Shown: positions 25,885 through 33,718, counted from the stretch's first letter. The stretch is DNA of 64,000 nucleotides from Plantactinospora sp039889035 (GCA_039889035.1 JBDQQY010000004.1:248001-312000), one strand, 5' to 3'. Made by a program: numbers and translations. Notes: generated by a model from the sequence alone, not told the origin.

Positions 25885-25929
25885 GCGGCGGCGGGAGCCG
25901 GACTAGACTTTCCACAATCCCGCCGCCGC
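25885..25929 (+). promoter_or_regulatory. Candidate atpC promoter inside a hairpin
   Basis: TAGACT at 25904-25909 could be the -10 box of a separate atpC promoter. It lies in the 23-nt loop of a perfect 11-bp inverted repeat, GCGGCGGCGGG (25885-25895) with CCCGCCGCCGC (25919-25929). The hairpin may alternatively terminate LCP copy 2. Confidence 0.4.
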
Positions 25930-25943
25930 AGCAAGGAGACAGC

Positions 25944-26225
25944 GTGGCACAGCTTCAGGTCGAACTCGTCGCCGTCGAGGAAAAGATCTGGACGGGCGAG
26001 GCCGAGATGGTCGTCGCACGGACGACCGAGGGTGAGCTCGGGGTGCTGCCGGGACACGCGCCGCTGCTCGGGCAGCTCGCCGAGCCCGGCCAGGTACGCA
26101 TCAAGCTGGCCGGCGGCGAGCAGTTGACCTACGACGTGAACGGCGGCTTCCTCTCGGTGACCGGCTCAGGGGTAACGGTCCTGGCCGAGAGCGCCAGCCC
26201 GGTGACCGACTCCTCGAGCCGCTGA
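25944..26225 (+). CDS. atpC: F1Fo ATP synthase subunit epsilon
   Basis: This 93-residue beta-sandwich subunit regulates F1. LQVELVAVEEKIWTGEAEMV, TTEGELGVLPGHAPLLGQL and NGGFLSVTGSGVTVLAE are diagnostic. It lacks most of the C-terminal helical hairpin, which is also short in some actinobacteria. The frame is open to 25851, but AAGGAG (25933-25938) fixes the start at GTG 25944. It is separated from atpD by 3 kb containing two LCP genes. Confidence 0.94.
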   Translation: MAQLQVELVAVEEKIWTGEAEMVVARTTEGELGVLPGHAPLLGQLAEPGQVRIKLAGGEQLTYDVNGGFLSVTGSGVTVLAESASPVTDSSSR

Positions 26226-26237
26226 CCCGACACGTCG

Positions 26238-26678
26238 ATGCTGGTCTTGCGTTGGATCGGAATCGGCGTCCTGGTGCTGCTCCTCGCGGTTGCGGCACTC
26301 TTCGTCCGGCGGGCCCTGATGACCCGTTCCGGCGGCATCATCCGGCTCAGCGTGCGGGTCTCGACGATCCTCGACGGCCGCGGCTGGTCGCCGGGCTTCG
26401 CGCGGTTCGCCGAGACCGAACTCCGCTGGTACCGGATGTTCAGCTTCGCGCTCCGGCCGAAGCGGGTACTCTCCCGGCGCGGCCTTGCAGTGGAGCGCCG
26501 CCGGCTGCCCGAGGGTCAGGAACGGCTCATCATGCCCGCCGACTGGGTGATCCTGCGATGTGTCAGTCACCAGGCACCCGTGGAGATCGCGATGGCGAAG
26601 TCCACGGTCACCGGCTTTCTCTCCTGGCTTGAGTCCGCCCCTCCGGGGGCGGTTTCTCATTTGGTCCTCCGCGACTGA
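26238..26678 (+). CDS. DUF2550 family membrane-anchored protein
   Basis: The 146-residue protein has an N-terminal transmembrane helix (about 4-26) followed by a basic soluble domain with RRALMTRSGGIIRLSVR, FARFAETELRWYRMFSFALRPKR and PADWVILRC. This is the DUF2550 family usually encoded directly after atpC in actinobacteria. It starts 12 nt after the atpC stop, so the two are probably co-transcribed. The function is unknown; linkage suggests a role tied to ATP synthase or the envelope. Confidence 0.88.
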   Translation: MLVLRWIGIGVLVLLLAVAALFVRRALMTRSGGIIRLSVRVSTILDGRGWSPGFARFAETELRWYRMFSFALRPKRVLSRRGLAVERRRLPEGQERLIMPADWVILRCVSHQAPVEIAMAKSTVTGFLSWLESAPPGAVSHLVLRD

Positions 26679-26859
26679 GCCGGGTTCGCGGCGAGGCCAC
26701 CCGGCGGCCGGCGGGGCCGGTCACCGGTCGGTCCGACACGACTCTGCGCCGGTGAGCGGCGAAGCCGACCCGTCCGGCGGCCGCCAACCCGTCGCCCGGC
26801 ACGACTGCGCCCCGGTCCGCGCGATCGGGCGTGCGGCCGGGGCGGGAGCGGATGGGGGA

Positions 26860-27549
26860 TCAGGGGCGGCTCGGCTCCGGGCCGCGCGAGGCGGAGCGGA
26901 TTCCCGGGCGGACCGGCCCGGGGTGCCGGCCGGGGCCGCCGCGCTCCTCGCCGGCCGGTTGCCGGATCGGCCGCCGGCAGTGGTAGACCACCGCGGGTGG
27001 CAGGTTGGCCCAGACCGTTCCGCCGACCACGACCTCCTCGAACAGTTCCCGGAGGTTCCGGTGCAGCCGGCGGGCCGGCGGCGACCAGCGGGCGTGCTGG
27101 TAGGCGAAGGTGGTGAAGACCCCGTCGTCGGCCAGCGCCGCGACGACGCCGGTGAGGATCTCCCGCTGCTTCTGCGCGCTGAACACGGCCCAGGGCAGGC
27201 CGCTGACGATCACCTCGGCCGGCGGCAGGCTGCGTTCGGAGAGCAGCCCGGCCAGCGCTCCGGCGTCGGCCTGGAGCACCTCGACCGCCGGATGCTCCCG
27301 GGCCAGCCGGTCCGCGAAGGTGGCGTTGATCTCCACCGCGAGGTGTCGGCCCTGACCGGCCAGCCGGCGCTGGATCATGCGGGTGAACGCCCCGGTACCG
27401 GGGCCGAGTTCGACCACCAGCGGTTGCCCGCTCCGGGGGATCGTCGCGGTGATCCGCTCGGCGAGTGGCGTTCCGCTGGGTGCGATGGCGCCGACTGCCA
27501 GGGGGTCGCGGGCCAACTGGGCCAGAAACGAGATCATCTCGGTGGGCAC
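26860..27549 (-). CDS. SAM-dependent methyltransferase, phospholipid N-methyltransferase-like
   Basis: The 229-residue protein begins MPTEMISFLAQLARDPLAVGAIAPSG, the entry of the PmtA-like family. It has SAM motif I VVELGPGTGAFTRMI, the acidic strand AVEIN and the SGLPWAVF post-motif. The family methylates phosphatidylethanolamine or resembles rRNA adenine dimethylases. The C-terminal 40 residues are Gly/Pro/Arg-rich and unconserved. GTG 27549 has no Shine-Dalgarno; TAGCTT 6 nt upstream suggests a leaderless transcript. It is divergent from the sensor kinase gene. The 181 bp beyond its 3' end hold no feature I can support. Confidence 0.72.
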   Translation of the reverse strand: MPTEMISFLAQLARDPLAVGAIAPSGTPLAERITATIPRSGQPLVVELGPGTGAFTRMIQRRLAGQGRHLAVEINATFADRLAREHPAVEVLQADAGALAGLLSERSLPPAEVIVSGLPWAVFSAQKQREILTGVVAALADDGVFTTFAYQHARWSPPARRLHRNLRELFEEVVVGGTVWANLPPAVVYHCRRPIRQPAGEERGGPGRHPGPVRPGIRSASRGPEPSRP

Positions 27550-27555
27550 GGACCG

Positions 27556-27561
27556 AAGCTA
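27556..27561 (-). promoter_or_regulatory. -10 box for leaderless methyltransferase gene
   Basis: TAGCTT on the minus strand lies 6 nt before GTG 27549, and no Shine-Dalgarno is present. No good -35 is visible. Confidence 0.4.
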
Positions 27562-27666
27562 GGCGACGTGATCAATCCGCGATGTCGTCCGGCCGGTCGG
27601 TATACCGGCCACTCGGAGGAGGCGCCGTGACCGGTGGCAGGAGTCGCAGCCGGAGTTCCGGCTCCG

Positions 27667-27672
27667 TATCGT
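27667..27672 (+). promoter_or_regulatory. -10 box for leaderless sensor kinase gene
   Basis: TATCGT lies 7 nt before GTG 27680, and no Shine-Dalgarno is present, consistent with leaderless initiation. Confidence 0.4.
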
Positions 27673-27679
27673 TGCCGGC

Positions 27680-28912
27680 GTGCGGGTGCGGCGGAGATGG
27701 TGGCCAGATGTGCTGATGGGCCTGGTCGGAGGTGCCTTCGGGCTGGCCAAGCTGGGCTGGCCCGTGGTGCAGAGCGAGCCGCTGCCGCTGCTGGTGACGG
27801 TGGCTGCCGGGCTGATCCTGGTGGCGGCCCGCCGGTGGCCCTGGCCGGTGCTGCTGGTCGAGTGCCTGCTGCTCAGCGTCGCCAACTGGACCTCCCCGCT
27901 GGGCGGCGACGTCGCCCAGTTCGCCGCCCTGACCGCGCTCGGGATCATCGCGTACGCCGCGACCTGGCCGGCCACCGCCGTGGCGCTGGGGCTGTCGTAC
28001 GCGGCGTCGCTGGTCCACCTGATCGGCCCCGACAGCGAGGGGCTGCTTCCCGGGCAGCAGGGGTTCGTCCAGCTCGCCGGCTTCTTCGGGATCTCCGTAG
28101 CCCCGGTCGCCCTGGCCCGCTACCTGGGTCGGGTGCGCCGGGTGGCCCAGTCGGCCGAGGAGCGTGCCCGGGAGGTCGAGGCGCAGCAGGAGGTGCAGAC
28201 CCGGGCGGCCCGCCTGGCCGAGCGGGCGGCGATCGCCCGGGACCTGCACGACATCGTCGCGCACCACGTGGGGGCGATCGCGTTGCAGGCCGGCGCGGCG
28301 CAGTACGCGGCCCGGCGTACCGGCCGGGTGGACGACGCGGTGCAGGCGCTGGGGGAGTTGCGGGTCACCGCCGGCCAGGTGCTCGACGAACTGCGGGCGC
28401 TGCTGGAGGTGCTGCGCGACCCGGACGCGATCGTGGCGGGCGGACCGCCGATCGAGCCCGAGCAGTTGATCATGGATGCTGAGCAGCGGGTCCGGGCGGC
28501 GGGGGTGGCGGTCCGGATGAACCTGGCCACCGACGTCGGCGAGGCGCCGCTGGTGGTGCGTACCACCGCCGCGCGGGTGGTGCAGGAGGGGCTGACCAAC
28601 ACGCTCAAGCACGCCGGACCGGGCGCGACCGCCTCGGTGGACATCCGGCCGGACGGTACCGGCCTGCTGGTGGAGGTGCTCGACACCGGCCCGGAGCAGC
28701 CCCGGCCGTCCCTGCTGCCGCCCTCCGGGCACGGGCTGGCCGGGATGCGGGAACGGGTCCGGCTGCTCGGCGGCACGCTGCTCGCCGGCCCCACCGGCAG
28801 CGGTGGCTGGCGGCTCGCCGCACACCTGCCGATCCGGGAGAAGACGGCGGCGATCTGCGCGAAGCCGGCGACCCGGGCGATCGACGCGGAGCCGACCGGG
28901 CGGTCCCGGTGA
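27680..28912 (+). CDS. Two-component sensor histidine kinase (NarL-type partner)
   Basis: This 410-residue kinase has about four to five N-terminal transmembrane helices (residues 12-148) with no sizeable external domain. A HisKA_3 dimerisation domain with phospho-acceptor His190 (ERAAIARDLHDIVAHH) follows. The HATPase segment has the N box VVQEGLTNTLKHA and the G box GHGLAGMRERV. The basic C-terminal tail overlaps the response regulator start by 4 nt (GTGA). The lack of a periplasmic sensor suggests that it detects membrane state. Confidence 0.9.
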   Translation: MRVRRRWWPDVLMGLVGGAFGLAKLGWPVVQSEPLPLLVTVAAGLILVAARRWPWPVLLVECLLLSVANWTSPLGGDVAQFAALTALGIIAYAATWPATAVALGLSYAASLVHLIGPDSEGLLPGQQGFVQLAGFFGISVAPVALARYLGRVRRVAQSAEERAREVEAQQEVQTRAARLAERAAIARDLHDIVAHHVGAIALQAGAAQYAARRTGRVDDAVQALGELRVTAGQVLDELRALLEVLRDPDAIVAGGPPIEPEQLIMDAEQRVRAAGVAVRMNLATDVGEAPLVVRTTAARVVQEGLTNTLKHAGPGATASVDIRPDGTGLLVEVLDTGPEQPRPSLLPPSGHGLAGMRERVRLLGGTLLAGPTGSGGWRLAAHLPIREKTAAICAKPATRAIDAEPTGRSR

Positions 28913-29670
28913 CCGTACGAGTCCTCGTCGTCGACGACCAGGCCCTGGTCCGGGCCGGCGTGACCCTGCTGCTCCGCACCGCCGGCGGGTTCGACATCGT
29001 CGGCGAGGCCGGCGACGGGCGGGAGGCGGTCCGGCTGGCCGAGCGGCTCCGCCCGGACGTGGTGCTGATGGACCTGCGGATGCCCCGGATGGACGGCATC
29101 GAGGCCACCCGGCGGATCCTCGACCAGCATCCCGCGACCCGGGTACTGGTGCTGACCACCTTCGCCGACGACGCCAACATCTACGGGGCGCTCGGCGCCG
29201 GGGCGATCGGCTACCTGGTCAAGGATGGCGCCCCGGAGGACCTGGTGGACGCGGTCGGCCGGGCAGCCCGGGGTGAGCCGCTGCTGGCGCCGGCCGTACT
29301 GGCCCGGATCGTGCACCGGGCGTTGCAGGCGCACACCGAGGACACCGAACGCGGCTCCGACGCCGTACGGCCGTCGGGGCGCCGGCTGCTCAGCGGCCGG
29401 GAGCGCGAGGTGCTGGCCCTGGTGGGCGCCGGGCTCTCCAACGCCGAGATCGCCTCCCGGATGCACCTGGGGGTGACCACCGTCAAGACGCACGTCTCGG
29501 CGGCGATGGAGAAGCTCGGGCTGCGCAACCGGGTCCAGGCCGCGGTCGTCGCGCACCGGCTCGGTCTGGTCGACGACGACTTCCGGCCGATCGGCCTGGA
29601 CGGACCCGGCCGGGACAGCACCACCCGCGACGACAGCACTCCGGGCACCGTCCCGCCAGCGTTCCGGTGA
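28909..29670 (+). CDS. LuxR/NarL-family response regulator
   Basis: This 253-residue regulator has a receiver domain with VVDDQALVRAG, phospho-acceptor Asp55 (VVLMDLRMP) and the switch lysine in GYLVKDGAP. The LuxR-type helix-turn-helix domain is LSGREREVLALVGAGLSNAEIASRMHLGVTTVKTHVS (split: LSNAEIASRMHL and TTVKTHV). Its GTG overlaps the kinase stop by 4 nt, so the pair is translationally coupled. Candidate targets nearby are the divergent methyltransferase gene or the downstream dedA gene, which is inference. Confidence 0.92.
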   Translation: MTVRVLVVDDQALVRAGVTLLLRTAGGFDIVGEAGDGREAVRLAERLRPDVVLMDLRMPRMDGIEATRRILDQHPATRVLVLTTFADDANIYGALGAGAIGYLVKDGAPEDLVDAVGRAARGEPLLAPAVLARIVHRALQAHTEDTERGSDAVRPSGRRLLSGREREVLALVGAGLSNAEIASRMHLGVTTVKTHVSAAMEKLGLRNRVQAAVVAHRLGLVDDDFRPIGLDGPGRDSTTRDDSTPGTVPPAFR

Positions 29671-29682
29671 TCCCGACGGGGA

Positions 29683-29703
29683 GTGCCCCTAGGGGAGGGG
29701 CGC
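29683..29703 (+). terminator. Hairpin after the two-component operon
   Basis: GTGCCCCT (29683-29690) pairs with AGGGGCGC (29696-29703), with one G-U pair and a 5-nt loop, 12 nt after the response regulator stop. Confidence 0.5.
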
Positions 29704-29782
29704 CGCGCACCGGCCAGTCGGCGGAGCCGGTGCGGCCCGCGGCACGACGCCGGCCGGCGGGCGCGTCGGGCACGGTGTAGGG

Positions 29783-30637
29783 GTGGATCCCAGCTTCGGG
29801 CTCGTCGACCGGCTCACCGGCCTGCCGCCGGGCTGGCTGTACTTGGCCGCCGGGGCTCTGCTCGCCGCCGAGGTGGGCGTGCTGGCCGGCATCCTGGTTC
29901 CGGCCGCCAGCACGATGCTCGCGGTCGGCCTGCTCGCCCGGAGCGGCTATCTCGACCTGGCCACCGCGCTGGCCGTCTGCACCCTGGCCGCGTTCGCCGG
30001 GGACCAACTCGGTTACCTGGAGGGCCGGCTGGTCGGCCCCCGGGTCCGGGCCGGGCGACTCGCCCGGTGGATCGGGGTGGACCGCTGGCGCCGGGCCGAG
30101 GCGATGGTGGTCGAGCGCGGCGGTCCGGCGATCCTGTTCGGCCGGTGGCTGGCGTTCGGGCGTACCCTCGTGGCCCGGGTGGCCGGGGCGGCCGGGGTGC
30201 CGTACCGCCGGTTCGCGCTCTTCAACGCGATCGGGGTCGCGGTCTGGGTGCCCGGCACCGTCCTGGTCGGCTACGGGGTCGGGGTCTCCTACTCCCGGCT
30301 GGCCGCGGTGGTCGGGCCGGCCGCCGGACTGGTGCTGGTGGCCGCCGTCGTGGTGCTGGCCGGGCGCTGGTTGCACCGCCGACTCCGGTCCAGCCCGTCC
30401 GGGTACGCCGGGAGCGTCCCGTCGCCAGGCCCGGATCCTGCCGAGCGGGGTGCTCCCGACCTCCGACGGGAGACGTCGAGGGTCGGGCCGGGGGTGCGGG
30501 CCCTGCACCGGCGGCTCCGGTCGGTCCGCTTCTCCCCGCTGCGGCAGCCGCGCCGGCCGACCGGCCCGGCGGGTCGGCGGCCTGCCCCGGCGGGCCGGGA
30601 GGCGCCGGGCCGGTCAGCCGCCGGAGACGGGGACTGA
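29783..30637 (+). CDS. DedA/SNARE-associated family membrane protein
   Basis: This 284-residue polytopic protein has the DedA features: a re-entrant EVGVLAGILVPAASTMLAVG segment, AFAGDQLGYLEGRLVG, and the helical motif FGRWLAFGRTLVARVAGAAGVPYRRF. Members are thought to scavenge undecaprenyl phosphate or other lipids across the membrane. The C-terminal 80 residues are basic, Pro-rich and cytoplasmic. The start is GTG with a weak ribosome site. Its last 24 bp overlap the convergent VOC gene. Confidence 0.88.
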   Translation: MDPSFGLVDRLTGLPPGWLYLAAGALLAAEVGVLAGILVPAASTMLAVGLLARSGYLDLATALAVCTLAAFAGDQLGYLEGRLVGPRVRAGRLARWIGVDRWRRAEAMVVERGGPAILFGRWLAFGRTLVARVAGAAGVPYRRFALFNAIGVAVWVPGTVLVGYGVGVSYSRLAAVVGPAAGLVLVAAVVVLAGRWLHRRLRSSPSGYAGSVPSPGPDPAERGAPDLRRETSRVGPGVRALHRRLRSVRFSPLRQPRRPTGPAGRRPAPAGREAPGRSAAGDGD

Positions 30638-31111
30638 GGAGGCACAGAGTTCCACCTCGAATCCGGACCTGTCGGTCAGGTAGCCGGCGTAGTTCTCCGG
30701 CCCGCCCGCGTACGGGTGGCGGTCGGCGAAGAGCAGCGACCAGCCGTACCCGGGGGCCAGCGCGACCAGCCGGTCCACGGCGGCGGGCGGGCCGGCGTGC
30801 AAGGCCAGGTGGTTGAGGCCCGGCGCGAGCCGGTCGTGCCGCCGGGACGACAGCGCGGGGGACTCCTCCAGCACCAGGTAGGTCGGGCCGTGCCGCCAGG
30901 AGCGGCCGGCCGGCCAGCTCTGGTACGGCGTCCAGCCCAGCTCGCCGAGGAGCCAGCCCCAACTCGTGGTGGCCTGGGCGAGGTCCGGTACCCAGATCTC
31001 GACGTGGTGCAAGCCGCCAGGCGGGACGGGGGGCCGGTCGGGGGTCACCCCGCTCGACGCGTTGCCGGGACCGGTCGGGTCAGCGCTGGCCACCCGGCAC
31101 CCATAGCACAT
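30614..31111 (-). CDS. VOC (glyoxalase/bleomycin-resistance) fold protein
   Basis: A single vicinal-oxygen-chelate module spans LHHVEIWVPDLAQATTSWGWLL, TYLVLEE, LNHLALHAG and GYLTDRSGFEVELCAS. Candidate metal ligands are the two His (HVEI, HLAL) and the terminal Glu (FEVEL). The substrate is unknown. The start is uncertain: ATG 31111 overlaps pduO by 32 bp, GTG 31093 by 14 bp, and GTG 31048 gives the compact form. It lies directly downstream of pduO on the same strand and was probably co-transcribed with it. Confidence 0.75.
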   Translation of the reverse strand: MCYGCRVASADPTGPGNASSGVTPDRPPVPPGGLHHVEIWVPDLAQATTSWGWLLGELGWTPYQSWPAGRSWRHGPTYLVLEESPALSSRRHDRLAPGLNHLALHAGPPAAVDRLVALAPGYGWSLLFADRHPYAGGPENYAGYLTDRSGFEVELCASSVPVSGG

Positions 31112-31652
31112 CTCCGGCCGGATTTGCGGTTCTTGCCAGGATGAACAGCAAATCCGAGAGGCGGTTGAGATACTTTGCCGGGAGAGTGCTGGTTCGATCT
31201 GGTTCGGAGCTGATCAGGGCCCATGCCGAGCGCTCGGCCCGCCGGGCGATCGTGCGTGCCACGTGCAGCAGGGCCGCTCCCGGGGTGCCGCCGGGCAGGA
31301 CGAAGGAGTCGAGTTTGGCCAGTCGGGCGTTGTACCGGTCGCACCAGCCCTCCAGCCGCCGTACGTACTCCTCGGTGACCCGCAGCGGCGGATACGCCGG
31401 CTCCGGCTCGACCGGGGTGGCGAGGTCGGCGCCGACGTCGAAGAGGTCGTTCTGGATCGTGCCGAGCACGGTGCGGAGGTCCTCGTCGAGCTGTCCGAGG
31501 GCCAGCGCCACCCCGATCGCCGCGTTGCACTCGTCGACGTCGGCGTACGCGCCGATCCGCGGGTCGGTCTTGGCGACCTCTTCGTTGTTGCTCAGCCTGG
31601 TCGTGCCGGCGTCGCCGGTCCTGGTGTAGATGCGGGTGAGGTGGACGGCCAT
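31080..31652 (-). CDS. PduO-type ATP:cob(I)alamin adenosyltransferase
   Basis: This 190-residue enzyme makes adenosylcobalamin. The N-terminal ATP motif is IYTRTGDAGTTRLSNNEEVAK, with DECNAAIGVAL and FVLPGGTPGAALLHVARTIARRAER after it. The C-terminus KYLNRLSDLLFILAR is diagnostic. ATG 31652 is chosen by homology over a longer open frame to 32060. It lacks a Shine-Dalgarno but has TACGCT 7 nt upstream, suggesting a leaderless transcript. It is divergent from murA across 118 bp. Confidence 0.95.
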   Translation of the reverse strand: MAVHLTRIYTRTGDAGTTRLSNNEEVAKTDPRIGAYADVDECNAAIGVALALGQLDEDLRTVLGTIQNDLFDVGADLATPVEPEPAYPPLRVTEEYVRRLEGWCDRYNARLAKLDSFVLPGGTPGAALLHVARTIARRAERSAWALISSEPDRTSTLPAKYLNRLSDLLFILARTANPAGDVLWVPGGQR

Positions 31653-31659
31653 GCCGAAC

Positions 31660-31665
31660 AGCGTA
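31660..31665 (-). promoter_or_regulatory. -10 box for leaderless pduO gene
   Basis: TACGCT on the minus strand lies 7 nt before ATG 31652. The murA -10 box lies 92 bp away on the other strand. Confidence 0.45.
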
Positions 31666-31757
31666 CGGACGTCGACGTCGGCCACGCCGGCCCGGCCCGA
31701 GCCGGGAACCGGGCAGGGCTGGCCGGACGGCACCGGGCCGGGTGGGGCGGACGACTC

Positions 31758-31763
31758 TACGAT
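31758..31763 (+). promoter_or_regulatory. -10 box for leaderless murA
   Basis: TACGAT lies 7 nt before GTG 31771, and no Shine-Dalgarno is present. Confidence 0.45.
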
Positions 31764-31770
31764 TTGCGAC

Positions 31771-33099
31771 GTGGACGTGATCAGAGTCAGTGGCGGCGCC
31801 CGGCTGGAGGGCCAGGTGCACGTCGTGGGTGCCAAGAATTCCGCGCTGAAACTGATGGCAGCGGCGCTGCTCGCCCCGGGGCGGAGCGTGATCACGAACG
31901 TACCCCGGATCACCGATATCGCGATCATGGCCGAGGTGCTGCGCCGGCTCGGCTGTGCCGTCTCGTTCGCCGACGACGAGGACGAGGGCGCGGCCGGCGG
32001 GGACGGTGGCCCGCCCCGGTCCTGTTCGGTGACGATCGACGTGCCGACGGATCCCGGCACCGAGGCCGACTACGACCTGGTACGCCGGCTCCGCGCCTCG
32101 ATCTGCGTGCTCGGCCCGCTGCTGGCCCGGCGCGGGTACGTCCGGGTAGCGCACCCCGGCGGCGACGCCATCGGCTCGCGCGGGCTGGACATGCACGTGG
32201 CCGGGCTGGCCCGGATGAGTGCGGAGATCTCCGGCGAGCACGGCTTCGTCATCGCCTCGGCGCCCCGGGGGCTGCACGGCGCGACGATCTGGCTCGACTT
32301 CCCCAGCGTCGGCGCCACCGAAAACCTGGTGATGGCGGCGGTACTCGCCCGGGGCGTCACCGAGATCGACAACGCCGCCCGCGAGCCGGAGATCGTGGAC
32401 ATCTGCACCATGCTCAGCCAGATGGGTGCCAAGATCGACGGTGCCGGCACCTCCATGCTGCGCATCGAGGGCGTCTCGGAGCTGCGCCCGGTCCGGCACG
32501 CCACGGTCGGCGACCGGATCGTCGCCGGCACCTGGGCCTTCGCGGCGGCGATGACCCGGGGCGACGTCACGGTGACCGGCGCGAGCCCGGCCTTCCTGGA
32601 GATCGCGCTCGACAAGCTGGTCTCGGCCGGGTGCCTGGTCGAGACCCGGACCGACGCGTTCCGGGTGCAGTTGGACCGGCGGCCGTCGGCGGTGGACGTG
32701 GTGACCCTGCCGTTCCCGGGCTTCGCCACCGACCTGCTGCCGATGGCGATCGGGCTGGCCTCGGTGAGCGAGGGGGCCTCGCTGGTTACCGAGAACATCT
32801 TCGACGGCCGGTTCATGTTCGTGAACGAGATGGCCCGGCTGGGTGCGGACATCAAGACCGACGGGCACCACGCGGTGGTGCGCGGCCGGGAGCGGCTCTC
32901 CAGCGCCCCGGTGCGGGCCACCGACATCCGGGCCGGTGCGGGTCTGGTGATCGCCGGACTCTGCGCCGACGGGGTGACCGAGATCTCGCACGTGCACCAC
33001 GTCGACCGGGGCTATCCGGACTTCATCGCCGACCTGCGGAGCCTGGGGGTCGAGGTGGAGCGGGCGACCGCTCCCGAAGAGCCGGCGTTCACGTTGTGA
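31771..33099 (+). CDS. murA: UDP-N-acetylglucosamine 1-carboxyvinyltransferase, Asp-type active site
   Basis: This 442-residue enzyme catalyses the first committed step of peptidoglycan synthesis. It keeps GAKNS (Lys22, Asn23) and RASICVLGPLLARRG. The loop that normally carries the fosfomycin-target cysteine (PGGCAIG) reads PGGDAIG here, with Asp132 in that position. The same Cys-to-Asp change is known in mycobacteria and confers intrinsic fosfomycin insensitivity. An acidic/Gly insert (DDEDEGAAGGDGGPPR, about 68-83) is unusual. The open frame reaches 31630, but GTG 31771 matches the family start. Confidence 0.95.
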   Translation: MDVIRVSGGARLEGQVHVVGAKNSALKLMAAALLAPGRSVITNVPRITDIAIMAEVLRRLGCAVSFADDEDEGAAGGDGGPPRSCSVTIDVPTDPGTEADYDLVRRLRASICVLGPLLARRGYVRVAHPGGDAIGSRGLDMHVAGLARMSAEISGEHGFVIASAPRGLHGATIWLDFPSVGATENLVMAAVLARGVTEIDNAAREPEIVDICTMLSQMGAKIDGAGTSMLRIEGVSELRPVRHATVGDRIVAGTWAFAAAMTRGDVTVTGASPAFLEIALDKLVSAGCLVETRTDAFRVQLDRRPSAVDVVTLPFPGFATDLLPMAIGLASVSEGASLVTENIFDGRFMFVNEMARLGADIKTDGHHAVVRGRERLSSAPVRATDIRAGAGLVIAGLCADGVTEISHVHHVDRGYPDFIADLRSLGVEVERATAPEEPAFTL

Positions 33100-33119
33100 C
33101 CGGACGGCGGCCGGCCAGT

Positions 33120-33614
33120 TCAGGAGGCGGACCGGGACTCCGGGTCCGAGTGCTCCGCGCAGGTGCCGGTCGTCGCGAACCGACGCAGCGCGTCCGCGAG
33201 CTGCCCGAGGTCCAGCCCGTCGAGGTGGTCGACGATGTGCCGCCGGACGCTGGCCAGGTGGGTCGGGTAGGCCGCCTCCAGCCGGGCCAGCCCGGTGTCG
33301 GTGAGCACGGCGTTCCAGCCCCGGGCGTCCTCGGCGCAGCGGATCCGCTCGACGAAGCCCTGCTGCTCCAGCCGGGTGACGATCCGGGTCATCCCGCTCA
33401 GCGAGAGGTCGCAGGCGGTGGCCAGCTCGTTCATCCGCATCCGGCGGTCGGGCGCCTCGGAGAGGTGCATCAGCGCGCCGTACTCGTTGATCGACAGGTG
33501 CTGCTCGCGGGTCAGGTCGGCGTCCAGGGCCCGCGGCACGACGATGATCGCCCGGCCCAGTGCCCGGACGACGGCTTCTTCCTCGCTGCTCAACGGAGGC
33601 AACGGGGCTGTCAT
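33120..33614 (-). CDS. MarR-family transcriptional regulator
   Basis: This 164-residue winged-helix regulator has the DNA-binding segment MNELATACDLSLSGMTRIVTRLEQQGFVER and the wing CAEDARGWNAVLTDTG. Cysteines lie in the recognition region (TACDLS, RCAED) and near the C-terminus, so redox sensing is possible. ATG 33614 is preceded by TAGTGT and 7 nt, with no Shine-Dalgarno, suggesting a leaderless transcript; a longer open frame reaches 33719. It is divergent from the FMN-reductase gene, with two palindromes between them. Confidence 0.9.
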   Translation of the reverse strand: MTAPLPPLSSEEEAVVRALGRAIIVVPRALDADLTREQHLSINEYGALMHLSEAPDRRMRMNELATACDLSLSGMTRIVTRLEQQGFVERIRCAEDARGWNAVLTDTGLARLEAAYPTHLASVRRHIVDHLDGLDLGQLADALRRFATTGTCAEHSDPESRSAS

Positions 33615-33621
33615 GGAAAAC

Positions 33622-33627
33622 ACACTA
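33622..33627 (-). promoter_or_regulatory. -10 box for leaderless marR-type gene
   Basis: TAGTGT on the minus strand lies 7 nt before ATG 33614. Operator-like site 1 (33637-33652) covers the spacer and -35 region. Confidence 0.45.
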
Positions 33628-33636
33628 GCACGGCGA

Positions 33637-33652
33637 TTGCTTGACAAAGCAA
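33637..33652. promoter_or_regulatory. Candidate MarR operator, site 1
   Basis: TTGCTT-GACA-AAGCAA is a perfect 6+6 inverted repeat in the divergent intergenic region. It also contains TTGACA (33641-33646), a possible -35 box for the FMN-reductase gene. Confidence 0.6.
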
Positions 33653-33665
33653 CTATCGAGTTATT

Positions 33666-33683
33666 TGCTTGACGCGGCAAGCA
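33666..33683. promoter_or_regulatory. Candidate MarR operator, site 2
   Basis: TGCTTG-N6-CAAGCA is a perfect inverted repeat. Its left half (TTGCTTGAC) repeats that of site 1, and the two centres are 30 bp apart, about three helical turns. Confidence 0.6.
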
Positions 33684-33718
33684 CATGAGTGCTGCGCAAT
33701 TCGGAGGGGAAACCAGCA

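Noticed and set aside
26679..26859. Possible small gene between DUF2550 and the methyltransferase
   Set aside because: Frames here are continuations of antisense or shifted reading with no start signal or homology.
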